From Myceligenerans pegani (lineage in GTDB: Bacteria > Actinomycetota > Actinomycetes > Actinomycetales > Cellulomonadaceae): a stretch of 64,000 nt of DNA. The notes under the pieces were generated by a model. That model worked only from the letters and a program-made list of their open reading frames with translations. It had not been told where the DNA came from and did not search any database. The stretch spans positions 7,628 through 71,627 of the forward strand of contig NZ_JADBGR010000105.1 of the NCBI RefSeq assembly GCF_014892515.1. Reading direction: 5' to 3'. Positions 7,308 to 16,088 of this stretch are shown here, piece after piece; position 1 is the first letter of the stretch; the number at the start of each line of letters is the position of its first letter. The position numbers and the translations under genes are program-made.

Positions 7308-8516
7308 TCACTCGTACAGGGTGGAGCCGAGCGGTTGATTCTCGTCGAATCCAGGAAGGACGAGGAACGTAGCGCTCGCCGTCGGTCTGGCGAATTGCAT
7401 GAGCGCATCCGTCTCGTCGAGGCGATGCTGCGTGCGGACGAACGTGTCGAGCTCACGCTGGAACGCGATGAAGAACAGCCCGGTCTCACCGGGATCGTCG
7501 CCGGTGGTCGGCGTGGCGAACGCGTAGCCGCGCCGGAGCATCAGGCCGCTGCCGGTGAAGGACGGGTGTGCCGCACGGGCATGGGACCGCGCGGGCACGA
7601 GGTACTCGCCCGTAGGAGTCTTGGCGCGGAGGTCGACGTCGTCGAACATCGTGCCGCCGGACAGTGGGGCACCGTCCGATCGGCGTCGTCCCATGACGGC
7701 CTCCTGGTCGCTCGGTTCGAGGTGGGCGAACCGTTCGGTGTCCAGGACCAGGCGCCGCAGCACGCAGATCGTGCCGCCCGCGACCCGTGGGTCACCGCCG
7801 TCCTCCTCCGGGGGCAGCCAGACCTCGCGGGCCAGTTTCTCCGAATCGCGTGGGACGGCGATGCCGTCGTGGAAGCCGAACGGGTTCCGCGTGACCGTGC
7901 CCACGCCAGGGCCGCGGAAACATGCCTCGGACCAGCGCAGCGGCGTTCCGTCGAGCGTGGCACGCAGCTCCCGGAGGGCGAGGGGCAGCGCCACCGGGTC
8001 CGATCCGTGCAGGGCGAGCAGGAGGTCGCCGCCGATCCGGTGAGCTTCGATCGAGTCGTCACCGGCGAACCGGGGCAGTGCCGTCGCGCCTGCGAGACCG
8101 GGATCGATCGCGCCCACGAGTCGCGGCCCGAGGCCGACGGTGACAGTGAGATCACCGGCGCCGTCGGGCAGCACGTCCGAACTCTCCCCGGTGAGGGACA
8201 GGATCGTCGCGCCCAGCGCAGCGAGCCGGGGCTCGAGCGCTCTGCGATCGGTGGCGCCGGGCAGATCGAGCACCGCGAGCAGCCCGAACCGTTGTGGTGT
8301 GCCGGGCCGGTCGACCCCGGCCTGCGTCATCCCGGCGGGTTCCACCCCGCCGGACGATGCCGCCGCGCCTTCCCTGTCCGACCTGGCCGGGCCGTGACGG
8401 TAGCTCGTTTCGTCGCCGAGCGCTCCCGCGGCCGTCGCGCCGCTGACCGTCGCCGCGACGCCCATGATGGCGCCACCCGTCCCGAACAGGACTTCCCGCC
8501 GGCTGACCCAGCTCAT
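7308..8516 (-). CDS. Tat-exported Dyp-type haem peroxidase
   Basis: 402 aa. The twin-arginine signal SRREVLF (5-11) is followed by a hydrophobic stretch to about residue 35. The mature part is a two-domain dye-decolourising peroxidase: GFHDG (214-218) is the GxxDG motif with distal Asp217, HARAAHP (312-318) contains the probable proximal haem ligand His312, and MLRRGY (326-331) the distal Arg. It would oxidise substrates with H2O2, or act as an EfeB-like deferrochelatase, outside the membrane. ATG 8516 overlaps the stop of the lipoprotein gene upstream (ATGA). No efeU/efeO genes are adjacent, so an iron-uptake role is not supported by context. Confidence 0.88.
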   Translation of the reverse strand: MSWVSRREVLFGTGGAIMGVAATVSGATAAGALGDETSYRHGPARSDREGAAASSGGVEPAGMTQAGVDRPGTPQRFGLLAVLDLPGATDRRALEPRLAALGATILSLTGESSDVLPDGAGDLTVTVGLGPRLVGAIDPGLAGATALPRFAGDDSIEAHRIGGDLLLALHGSDPVALPLALRELRATLDGTPLRWSEACFRGPGVGTVTRNPFGFHDGIAVPRDSEKLAREVWLPPEEDGGDPRVAGGTICVLRRLVLDTERFAHLEPSDQEAVMGRRRSDGAPLSGGTMFDDVDLRAKTPTGEYLVPARSHARAAHPSFTGSGLMLRRGYAFATPTTGDDPGETGLFFIAFQRELDTFVRTQHRLDETDALMQFARPTASATFLVLPGFDENQPLGSTLYE

Positions 8517-9436
8517 CCGTCGTCCTCCGCCGTCTCGGGGCTCGGCCGCGGGTCGACATCCTCCAGCAGCGGCGGGACGCTCCACGTGGCGTGCTCCAGG
8601 TCGACCACGGCCCAGTCGTCGCCCAGGCGGATGTCGACCCGGTGCGCGAGACCGCTCTGGTCCACCCAGTAGCGGATGCCGGCGGCATCGGGATCGACGG
8701 GCGCGATCGCCGTCGGCGTGCTCGCCGATGCTTCCGGAGTCACCTCCCCGTCAGCACGCGCGGAGCCCGGCCGCGCGGTGTCGCTCGGCGCGGCACCGCC
8801 CCCCGCGCCGTCATCCGGAATCGCTTCGTCGCCGCCCCCAGGTGACACCGGCCCCGCGAACACCGTGACCGGCCGCTCACCGACGGCGTCCTCCCGCAGC
8901 CACAGCGCGCCACCTTGCCGGATGAGGAGCGGGTTCTCCGGACGATCGGCGCCCAGGCCGGCGAGGACCGTGAGGACGACGGCGAGCGGCGAGCTCAGCG
9001 GGTCCAGCTTCCCGACGCGCCACCCGTCGAGCGACGTCTGAGGCTTTCCGAGCCGGTCGCCGCTGGTGGTGGCGATGACGCGCCCGTCCCAGACGACCCG
9101 GGCGGAGGGCCGGCCGTCGGCTGACACGAGGCCGTAGCCGGTGTGCGTCGTGTAGTCGAACCAGCCCTTGAGTGTCACCTCGTGGCCCTGGTCGGTGTAC
9201 ATCGCGGTGACCTTGCGGCTACCCGCGTCGAAGTTCCGGAACCGGACGTTCGCCAGCCGCTCGGCCTCCGCCACCGTGACGGGACGGACGGGACCGTCGT
9301 CCGCCGCTGGTTCGTCGCCGGTGCTGCAGGCGGCCGCGAGAAGGAGCACGACGACGACGGTGGCCGCCGTGCGACCTACCGGTCGCCGTCGGGCGCCGCC
9401 GGGGCGAGGTCTCGCCTCGCGACGACCCCACGTCAC
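8513..9436 (-). CDS. Uncharacterised lipoprotein, 307 aa
   Basis: A basic N-terminus and hydrophobic core end in the lipobox LAAAC (Cys37), so the protein is predicted to be membrane-anchored on the outer face. The mature part has an N-terminal alpha/beta region (about 50-190), a disordered Gly/Ala/Pro-rich linker (about 200-245) and a C-terminal beta-rich segment beginning RYWVDQSG, reminiscent of LppX/LprG-like lipoprotein folds though not clearly assignable. GTG 9436 overlaps the stop of the beta-helix gene (GTGA) and its stop overlaps the peroxidase start, so it is the middle of a three-gene coupled operon. Confidence 0.75.
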   Translation of the reverse strand: MTWGRREARPRPGGARRRPVGRTAATVVVVLLLAAACSTGDEPAADDGPVRPVTVAEAERLANVRFRNFDAGSRKVTAMYTDQGHEVTLKGWFDYTTHTGYGLVSADGRPSARVVWDGRVIATTSGDRLGKPQTSLDGWRVGKLDPLSSPLAVVLTVLAGLGADRPENPLLIRQGGALWLREDAVGERPVTVFAGPVSPGGGDEAIPDDGAGGGAAPSDTARPGSARADGEVTPEASASTPTAIAPVDPDAAGIRYWVDQSGLAHRVDIRLGDDWAVVDLEHATWSVPPLLEDVDPRPSPETAEDDG

Positions 9437-10779
9437 GAGACGCCGCTGCGTTCGGCGAGAAGGCCGGCGTCCGGGACACCTTCGGGCGTCTCGGCGGCGT
9501 CGGTGACCGTGTTCGGCAGCCGTGCCGGTATGACCTCGACGTCCACCATGCCCGGCTGGGGAGGAGGTTCGGGCACCTGCAGGAAGCTCATGCCGGGTGG
9601 AGCCTCGACGTCCGGGAGCCTGCCGGGCGCGACGGCGGTCGCCGACGGCTTCTTCGTCCCGCAGCCCGCTCGGAGGTGCTTCGGCAGCGTGGACGGACTC
9701 CCGCCGATGCAGTTCCCCTGGGCCGGAGCCCGGTCCGCCGAGATGTTCGCGATGTCGACGCCGTTGGGGGCCACGCCGTCGGCGGACCAGGCGCCCTCGA
9801 TCCGGTTCCCGGAGGCGGCGAGATCCTCCGTGTTCGCCAGGAGCACCCCCGCACGTGGATTCCCCGCCACCAGGTTGTCGCGCAGGAGGTTGTCCCGGCC
9901 GCCGCTGATGCCGATCCCGACGCCGAAGCCGCCTTCGGCCTGTGCCGGGGAGTCCGCCGAGGTGTTCGAGGCGATGACGTTGCCGCGTACGATGTTGGCG
10001 CGCTGCGGTGTGAACGCCTCCTGGTAGTTCGACAGCAGCGTCATTCCGACACGATTGTGCGAGAAGCGATTACCCGTCACCACGACGGAATCGGATGCGT
10101 TGGCGTTCTCGAATCCCACCGCATTACGCTCCGCGACATTTCCGGTCACGAGAATGTCGCAGTGGCGGCACTGCCCCACGTAGATTCCGGAATCGGCCGA
10201 TCCGGACGCGTAGGAATCCGCGATGATGCCGTGGCGGGCGTCGAACGCGTAGATCCCGTAAAGCCCGTTGTTCGACGCCGTGACGTTCCGGACGGCGAAT
10301 CGCTCCACCGGCGGGAACATCGCAGGATCGAGCCGTTCGTAACCGTCCACTCCGTGCGCGCTCGGGCCGTTGTCGTCGTGCATGCCTGTCACGAGCACGC
10401 CGTAGTGCATGACGCGGCGGACCGTGAGGTTCTCGATACGGACGCCGTCGGCGACGGCGACGATCCCCGAACTCCGGACGCCCTCGCCGTCGATCACCAC
10501 CCCGTTGCGGTCGGCGCCGCGAATCGTGACATCGGTGGTCTCGACGAGGACGTTCTCGGTGTAGACCCCGGGGGCAACCAGCACGAGGTCACCCGGTGCC
10601 GCGGCATCGACGGCGGCCTGGATGGTTGCGTGATCGGCGGGAACGCGCAGGACACCGAGAGGCCCGTCGTCGGAGGAGGCGGGTCCTGCCGTGCAGGCGG
10701 TGAGAACAAGGACGAACACGTACGCGGCGGTTCGGGGAACCCGCCCGAACAATGATGCCCGGCGCCTCTTCGGTGGCAT
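9433..10779 (-). CDS. Lipoprotein with right-handed parallel beta-helix (NosD-like)
   Basis: 448 aa with signal peptide and lipobox LTAC (Cys29). From about residue 40 the sequence is a succession of short beta-helix coils such as VRIENLTVRRVMHYGVLVTG and repeats of N-x-x-x-x-N-x-x-G type, with the opening PADHATIQAAVDAAAPGD typical of NosD/pectate-lyase-like proteins. NosD assists copper-centre assembly of N2O reductase; other family members bind or cleave polysaccharides. No nos genes are present. An in-frame ATG at 10800 is an alternative start; 10779 gives a signal peptide of normal length. First gene of the operon with the lipoprotein and Dyp peroxidase. Confidence 0.8.
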   Translation of the reverse strand: MPPKRRRASLFGRVPRTAAYVFVLVLTACTAGPASSDDGPLGVLRVPADHATIQAAVDAAAPGDLVLVAPGVYTENVLVETTDVTIRGADRNGVVIDGEGVRSSGIVAVADGVRIENLTVRRVMHYGVLVTGMHDDNGPSAHGVDGYERLDPAMFPPVERFAVRNVTASNNGLYGIYAFDARHGIIADSYASGSADSGIYVGQCRHCDILVTGNVAERNAVGFENANASDSVVVTGNRFSHNRVGMTLLSNYQEAFTPQRANIVRGNVIASNTSADSPAQAEGGFGVGIGISGGRDNLLRDNLVAGNPRAGVLLANTEDLAASGNRIEGAWSADGVAPNGVDIANISADRAPAQGNCIGGSPSTLPKHLRAGCGTKKPSATAVAPGRLPDVEAPPGMSFLQVPEPPPQPGMVDVEVIPARLPNTVTDAAETPEGVPDAGLLAERSGVS

Positions 10780-11051
10780 GGATGGAGTGTAGGCAGACAT
10801 GCCGCCGCCGCACGCGGTGAAACTCCAGGTCGCGCGCGCCGTACCGGTCTTTACGGGCCGGCTCGTCTCCCGGTGCGCTGGGTTGCGCGGAGATGCGACC
10901 AATGCCTTTCGGTGCGCCACGGCGGACCATTTGGACAAAGATTCGGCCTGTCGCATTTTCGGTCGGCACATCTTGCTGGGGTGGCATTCGATGATCTTGG
11001 AGCAATGTGCTGATGAAAAGCCATTGCCCGCGTGATGACAGGAGAGACGAA

Positions 11052-14000
11052 ATGCGAATTCGCCAGCAGTCGCGGCGGAGGACGCGCGTGTGGTGGCCCT
11101 TCTGGGCCGGTTCCCGCGCACTCGCCTCCCGCCTCGACCTCCGACGAATCGGGGTACCGCCACGGCGGAGCCTCGTGGCCACCGGCGGGGCGCTCGCCCT
11201 CGCCGCCGTGATGATCGTCCCGGCAGCTGTGCCGCCGGCCTCCGCGGCGCCGGGAGACGTGATCGCCGCAGGCCAGGTCTGGGAGGACAACGACGGTGAC
11301 GGGCTGTACGACGGCGACGACTCCGACGGATTCCTCGAGCAGGGCGTCGGCAACGTCACCGTCACCGTGACCGACGCGCTCGGGAACTCCGCGTCGACCC
11401 GCACCAGCCGCGTCGATGCGGCCGGCGGCTGGTCCATGACCGAGGGCGAGTTCACCGACCAGACCGGTGAGGTGCCCTACGTGGCCGACGGCGCGGCGGA
11501 CGCGGAGCTCCGAGTCACCTTCTCCGACATCCCGGACGGCTACGAGTCGTGGCTCGCCGGAGACCTGGTGGACAACGGTACGTCGGTGCAGTTCGTCACC
11601 GCCGGCGACGAGTCCGTGAACTACGCCGTCCTGCCGCCGGAGGACCATCGTCCGGGGTCGCCGGAGATCATCACGGCGATCCACTCGGCGGGCGACCCGC
11701 TGGCTGAGGGCACGGCGGAGCAGCCCGCGCTCGTCGTCACCGACTGGGCCACCGCCCAGGACACGGGCAAGCGCGACATCGCCACGGTCGGCGATGTCGG
11801 AACCGTGTGGGGCACCGCCTACGAGAAGGCTGCGAACGCGTTTCTGACCTCGGCGGTGTACCGCCGGAACGCCGGCCTGGCCGAGCATCGTTGGGACGGC
11901 TCGACCGACCGGGCGCTGGGCGGCATCTACCGGATCCCGGACGTCATCGACCCGGCGACGGGTGACGTCGCGGCCGGCATCGGCCCCGCGGGAAGCGTAG
12001 AGGCCTGGTTCTCCCTGACCGACCTCGGGATCGCCGTCGGCTCGGTGCCGTCCAACGCGGATCGCGGGCTTGCCGGCGGAACCGACCTGGTCGCCGACCC
12101 CGACGGGTTCGCGAATGCCGCGAAGGTCGGCATCGGCGGTATCGACACGTGGACCGACGGCATCACGACCTACCTGTACGTGATGAACCTCTCCGACAAC
12201 AACCTGTACCGGATCGACATCTCGCCGACGAACCCGCAGAACCCCGGCTATGACCCCGCGTTCGTGCCGACCGTGGGGGACGTCCTGCAGATCCCGCTCG
12301 GGCTCGCCGACAGCCGGCGTGCCTGGGCCGTGGAGGTGCACGACGACGAGGTGTACGTGGGCTGGGCCGACACCGGCACCGCGCCGGGCAACTGCGCCAC
12401 GACCGCGCCCGGCGAGTCCACCGAGGATTGGCCGCAGTGCGACTCGACGGAGCCGCTGCACGGCTACGTGGGCAAGGTGGCCGTCGACGGCGGCGCCGTG
12501 GCGCAGGTCATGGACGTGGACCTGGGCTACCCCCGGGGCAATCCGATGTCCTGGTGGGACGGGACCCAGCAGGGGCTCGTCGAACGGAACCCGCAGATCC
12601 GTCACTGGAACGCCTGGACCGACGTGTGGACGTGGGACAGCGCGGATGCGAACGGCGACAGCTGGCCCGACGGGTCGGTCGGATTCAGCAAGACCGCGGC
12701 CGGCGACCCGGACGGGGCTCAGGCGTATCCGCAGGCGATCATGTCCTCGATCACGTTCAACACTGCCGGGTACATGACGGTCGGCATGACGGACCGTACC
12801 GAGTTGCAGGGCGGCAACCGGCAGTGGGCGGCCGACACCGGTCAGGACGGCCGAACACCGCCGGAGATCTTCTTCGAGACGGTCGCCGTCGGCGACGTCC
12901 TGCTGGCCGGCCGGAACTCGGATGAGACGTACACGCCCGAGGCCGGCGCCGCGGCCGAGGGGACGGGCCGCGACGGCGAGACCACCCAGTGGGCGAACGG
13001 CACCCCGCCGATCCTCGCGTCCGGCCCGGGTGGCAACGAGTTCCACGGCGACGACCAGGGCCTCGACGGCACCGTCGCGGGCGTGACCCACGAGGAGATC
13101 GCGCTCGGCGCCGTGCTCGACGTGGCCGGTGCGACGGACGTGGCCTCCACGGCGTTCGATCCGCTCGCCGAGCTTCGTGTGCAGGGCCTCATCTGGTTCC
13201 ACGACGGTGACGGCGCGGCGACGCGTGGCGTCGAGTTCACGGAGGACGACGGGAACACCGGCAGTCCGACCGTCAGCTTCCAGAAGGGCGGAGGCCTCGG
13301 TGACCTCGACGCACTGACACCACCGCCCCCGGTCGAGGTCGGCAACCGCGTGTGGTTCGACGGCGACGGCGACGGCCTGCAGGACGCGGGAGAGCCCGGT
13401 ATCGCCGGGGTCACCGTCGAGCTCCTGGACGCCGAGGGCGCCGTCGTCGGCACGCAGCTCACCGCCGACGACGGGACCTACTACTTCTCGTCCGACGCGA
13501 CCGACACCGCGCACTTCACCGAACTGGTGCACGGCGCGGAGTACACGGTGCGGTTCGTCCCGCCGGCCGACGGCGACCTGACCGTCGACCACCAGGGGGC
13601 GCCGATCACGGTTCCCTGGTCCGGCGTGCTGTTCACCGCGATGCAGGCGCCCACGGGTGACAACCCGCACGCGGACACGGACAACGCCGACGGCGTGAAC
13701 CCGCGCCCGGAGCCTGTGCCCGACGTGCCGGAGGTCGCCGAGGACGCGGACCGGATCGACTCCAACCCCGATCCGGCAACGGGTGAGTACACGTTCACGC
13801 TGGGCGGCTACGGCCAGAACGATCACTCGATCGACGCCGGCCTGGTGATCCTCGGCTCGATCGGTGACTGCGTCTGGTCCGACCTGAACGGGGACGGTGC
13901 CCAGGACGAGGGTGAGCCCGGTCTCGAGGGTGTCGAGGTGAACCTGTACGACGGCGACGGCAACCTGGTGGACACGACCACCACGGACGCCGAGTGCAAC

Positions 14001-15887
14001 TACCTGTTCGAGGAGTTGCCGCTGGGTGACTACACGGTCGAGTTCATCGCGCCGGACGGCTCGGAGTTCTCCCCGCAGGGTGCGGGCGAGGACCCGGCGC
14101 TCGACTCCGACGCCGACCCGGCCACCGGGGTGACGCCCGTCATCTCCCTGACGCCCGACGCGCCCGTCGATCTCGACGTGGACGCGGGAGTCGTGGCGCC
14201 CGAGGAGGTGCTGGGTTCGATCGGTGACTGTGTCTGGTTCGACGAGAACGCCGACGGTGTCCAGGACGACGGCGAGGCCGACGTCGAGGGCGTCACGGTG
14301 ATCCTGTACGACGCCGACGGCGGCGAGGTGGCCCGCACCACTACGGACGCGGAGTGCGCCTACCTGTTCGAGGACCTGCCGTTGGGTGACTACTCGGTCG
14401 GGTTCTCCGACCTGCCCGAGGGCACGGTGTTCACGGTGCAGGGCGCCGGGGACGACCCGGCGCTCGACTCGGATGCCGACCCGGTCACGGGGCAGACGGG
14501 CGTGTACTCGCTGACCGAGGAGGTTCCCGATCGGCGGGACGTGGATGCGGGTATCTACGAGCCGACCGAGCCGGTGGGTTCGATCGGTGACTGCGTCTGG
14601 TCGGACCTGAACGGGGACGGGATCCAGAACGACGGCGAACCCGGCGTCGACGGCGTGACCGTGATCCTGTACGGCGCGGACGGTGCTGAGGTGGCGCGCA
14701 CCACCACGGATGCCGAGTGCGCCTATCTGTTCACGGGGCTGCCCTTGGGCGACTACACGGTCGAGTTCGTCGCGCCGGACGGCTCGGAGTTCTCCCCGCA
14801 GGGTGCGGGCGAGGATCCGGCGCTCGACTCGGATGCCGACCCGGTCACGGGGCAGACGGGCGTGTACTCGCTGACCGAGGAGGTTCCGGACCGTCTCGAC
14901 ATCGACGCGGGCCTGGTCATGCCGGAGGAGGTGCTGGGTTCGATCGGTGACTGTGTCTGGTTCGACGAGAACGCCGACGGTATCCAGGACGACGGCGAGG
15001 CCGGCGTCGAGCGTGTGACCGTGACGTTGTACGACGCGGACGGCAACGAGGTGGCGACGACCACCACGGACGCGGAGTGCGCCTACCTGTTCGAGGAGCT
15101 GCCGTTGGGTGACTACTCGGTCGGGTTCACGGATCTGCCTGACGGGACGGTGTTCACGGTGCAGGGTGCGGGCGACGACCTGGCGCTCGACTCGGATGCC
15201 GACCCGGAGACCGGGATGACCGGCGTGGTGTCGCTGACCGAGGAGGTTCCGGACCGCCTCGACGTGGATGCGGGTATCTACGAGCCGACCGAGCCCGAGC
15301 CGTTGCTGGGTTCGATCGGTGACTGTGTCTGGTCCGACGAGAACGGGAACGGCATCCAGGACGAGGGTGAGCCCGGCATCGAGGGTGTGACCGTGACGTT
15401 GTACGACGCCGACGGCGCCGAAGTGGCGGCCACCACCACGAGCGCCGACTGCACGTATGTGTTCACCGGCCTGCCCGTGGGTGACTACCAGGTCGGCTTC
15501 GAGGACGTCCCGCAGGGGATGTGCTTCGTACCGATGGGGTCCGGTGACAACCCCGAGCTGGACTCCGACGTCGACCCGAAGACGGGCTGGACGCGTTCGG
15601 TCGCGGTCACCGAAGGACTCGACCGCTCCGACATCGACGCCGGCCTGTGTGCCTGCGCCGACGAGAAACCGGAGAAGCCGGAGAAGCCTGGGACGGATCA
15701 GCCTGGGACGGATCAGCCCGGGACGGATCAGCCGGAGCCGAACGAGCCCGGTGAGAAGGCAGCGGGGCGTGAACCGCTGGCGCACACGGGTGCGGATCTG
15801 GCGGTGCTGGCGCTGCTGAGCTCACTGCTGGTCGCCGCCGGAGCGATCCTCGCAGGGTGGCGCCACAGCCGTCGTCGGACCGCCTGA
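11052..15887 (+). CDS. Sortase-anchored surface adhesin with SdrD B-like repeats
   Basis: 1611 aa. The signal peptide ends near residue 70 (PPASAAPGD). Residues about 75-750 form a large beta-rich N-terminal region with Asp-rich loops. Six SdrD B/Cna B-like domains follow from about residue 757, each with a DxNxDGxQDxGE calcium-loop motif. The tail has EKPEKPEKPGTDQPGTDQPG spacers, the sorting signal LAHTG (1576-1580), a hydrophobic helix and RHSRRRTA. LAxTG is the signal known for class E sortases, and one is encoded at 20112-20927. ATG 11052 is preceded by AGGAGA. A terminator follows at 15903. Confidence 0.9.
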   Translation: MRIRQQSRRRTRVWWPFWAGSRALASRLDLRRIGVPPRRSLVATGGALALAAVMIVPAAVPPASAAPGDVIAAGQVWEDNDGDGLYDGDDSDGFLEQGVGNVTVTVTDALGNSASTRTSRVDAAGGWSMTEGEFTDQTGEVPYVADGAADAELRVTFSDIPDGYESWLAGDLVDNGTSVQFVTAGDESVNYAVLPPEDHRPGSPEIITAIHSAGDPLAEGTAEQPALVVTDWATAQDTGKRDIATVGDVGTVWGTAYEKAANAFLTSAVYRRNAGLAEHRWDGSTDRALGGIYRIPDVIDPATGDVAAGIGPAGSVEAWFSLTDLGIAVGSVPSNADRGLAGGTDLVADPDGFANAAKVGIGGIDTWTDGITTYLYVMNLSDNNLYRIDISPTNPQNPGYDPAFVPTVGDVLQIPLGLADSRRAWAVEVHDDEVYVGWADTGTAPGNCATTAPGESTEDWPQCDSTEPLHGYVGKVAVDGGAVAQVMDVDLGYPRGNPMSWWDGTQQGLVERNPQIRHWNAWTDVWTWDSADANGDSWPDGSVGFSKTAAGDPDGAQAYPQAIMSSITFNTAGYMTVGMTDRTELQGGNRQWAADTGQDGRTPPEIFFETVAVGDVLLAGRNSDETYTPEAGAAAEGTGRDGETTQWANGTPPILASGPGGNEFHGDDQGLDGTVAGVTHEEIALGAVLDVAGATDVASTAFDPLAELRVQGLIWFHDGDGAATRGVEFTEDDGNTGSPTVSFQKGGGLGDLDALTPPPPVEVGNRVWFDGDGDGLQDAGEPGIAGVTVELLDAEGAVVGTQLTADDGTYYFSSDATDTAHFTELVHGAEYTVRFVPPADGDLTVDHQGAPITVPWSGVLFTAMQAPTGDNPHADTDNADGVNPRPEPVPDVPEVAEDADRIDSNPDPATGEYTFTLGGYGQNDHSIDAGLVILGSIGDCVWSDLNGDGAQDEGEPGLEGVEVNLYDGDGNLVDTTTTDAECNYLFEELPLGDYTVEFIAPDGSEFSPQGAGEDPALDSDADPATGVTPVISLTPDAPVDLDVDAGVVAPEEVLGSIGDCVWFDENADGVQDDGEADVEGVTVILYDADGGEVARTTTDAECAYLFEDLPLGDYSVGFSDLPEGTVFTVQGAGDDPALDSDADPVTGQTGVYSLTEEVPDRRDVDAGIYEPTEPVGSIGDCVWSDLNGDGIQNDGEPGVDGVTVILYGADGAEVARTTTDAECAYLFTGLPLGDYTVEFVAPDGSEFSPQGAGEDPALDSDADPVTGQTGVYSLTEEVPDRLDIDAGLVMPEEVLGSIGDCVWFDENADGIQDDGEAGVERVTVTLYDADGNEVATTTTDAECAYLFEELPLGDYSVGFTDLPDGTVFTVQGAGDDLALDSDADPETGMTGVVSLTEEVPDRLDVDAGIYEPTEPEPLLGSIGDCVWSDENGNGIQDEGEPGIEGVTVTLYDADGAEVAATTTSADCTYVFTGLPVGDYQVGFEDVPQGMCFVPMGSGDNPELDSDVDPKTGWTRSVAVTEGLDRSDIDAGLCACADEKPEKPEKPGTDQPGTDQPGTDQPEPNEPGEKAAGREPLAHTGADLAVLALLSSLLVAAGAILAGWRHSRRRTA
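13852..15640 (+). repeat. Five tandem about 360-bp repeats inside the adhesin gene
   Basis: Units begin near 13852, 14209, 14572, 14929 and 15301, each opening with GGCTCGATCGGTGACTG or GGTTCGATCGGTGACTG. Long stretches are almost identical between units, e.g. around 14030-14110 versus 14753-14830, and 14460-14525 versus 14820-14885. A sixth, more diverged domain precedes them at about 13324. Each of the five has one Cys after GD and one Cys in DAEC/SADC, which the diverged first domain lacks. Such identity points to recent duplication or gene conversion and to length variation between strains. Confidence 0.9.
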
Positions 15888-15902
15888 CCGTTCCGGCACG
15901 GC

Positions 15903-15943
15903 GCCGATGGCCCCGCACCCGCCCGGTTGCGGGGGCCATCGGC
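15903..15943 (+). terminator. Terminator of the adhesin gene
   Basis: Inverted repeat GCCGATGGCCCCGCA / TGCGGGGGCCATCGGC with a 10-nt loop and one bulged base, 16 nt after the adhesin stop. There is no T-tract, as is frequent for actinobacterial terminators. Confidence 0.75.
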
Positions 15944-16032
15944 GTCCGGTCGCGGACTCCCGGCCGGCGGAACCGTCCTCGCCAGGCTGCCCCCTTGGGC
16001 ACGACGAGCGGGGACAGGTCGGTCTGCCGAAA

Positions 16033-16078
16033 CGACGAGGCCGGGCCGGCACCCTGCGGTGTCGGCCCGGCCTCGTCG
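16033..16078 (-). terminator. Terminator of the Ala-rich membrane protein gene
   Basis: Perfect 16-bp stem CGACGAGGCCGGGCCG / CGGCCCGGCCTCGTCG with a 14-nt loop just beyond the stop at 16089. It could also back up the adhesin terminator from the other side. Confidence 0.75.
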
Positions 16079-16088
16079 CGCATGCGGT

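Noticed and set aside
6765-8672. Plus-strand open frame of 635 codons
   Set aside because: It is the shadow of the Dyp peroxidase and lipoprotein genes on the other strand; composition is Arg/Gly-rich without domains.
13852-15640. CRISPR-like array
   Set aside because: The repeats are about 360 bp, coding and contiguous, without spacers; no cas genes are present in the window.
10851-15785. Minus-strand open frame of 1644 codons opposite the adhesin
   Set aside because: Long antisense frame caused by the GC-rich repeat structure of the adhesin; the plus-strand frame has signal peptide, domains and sorting signal.
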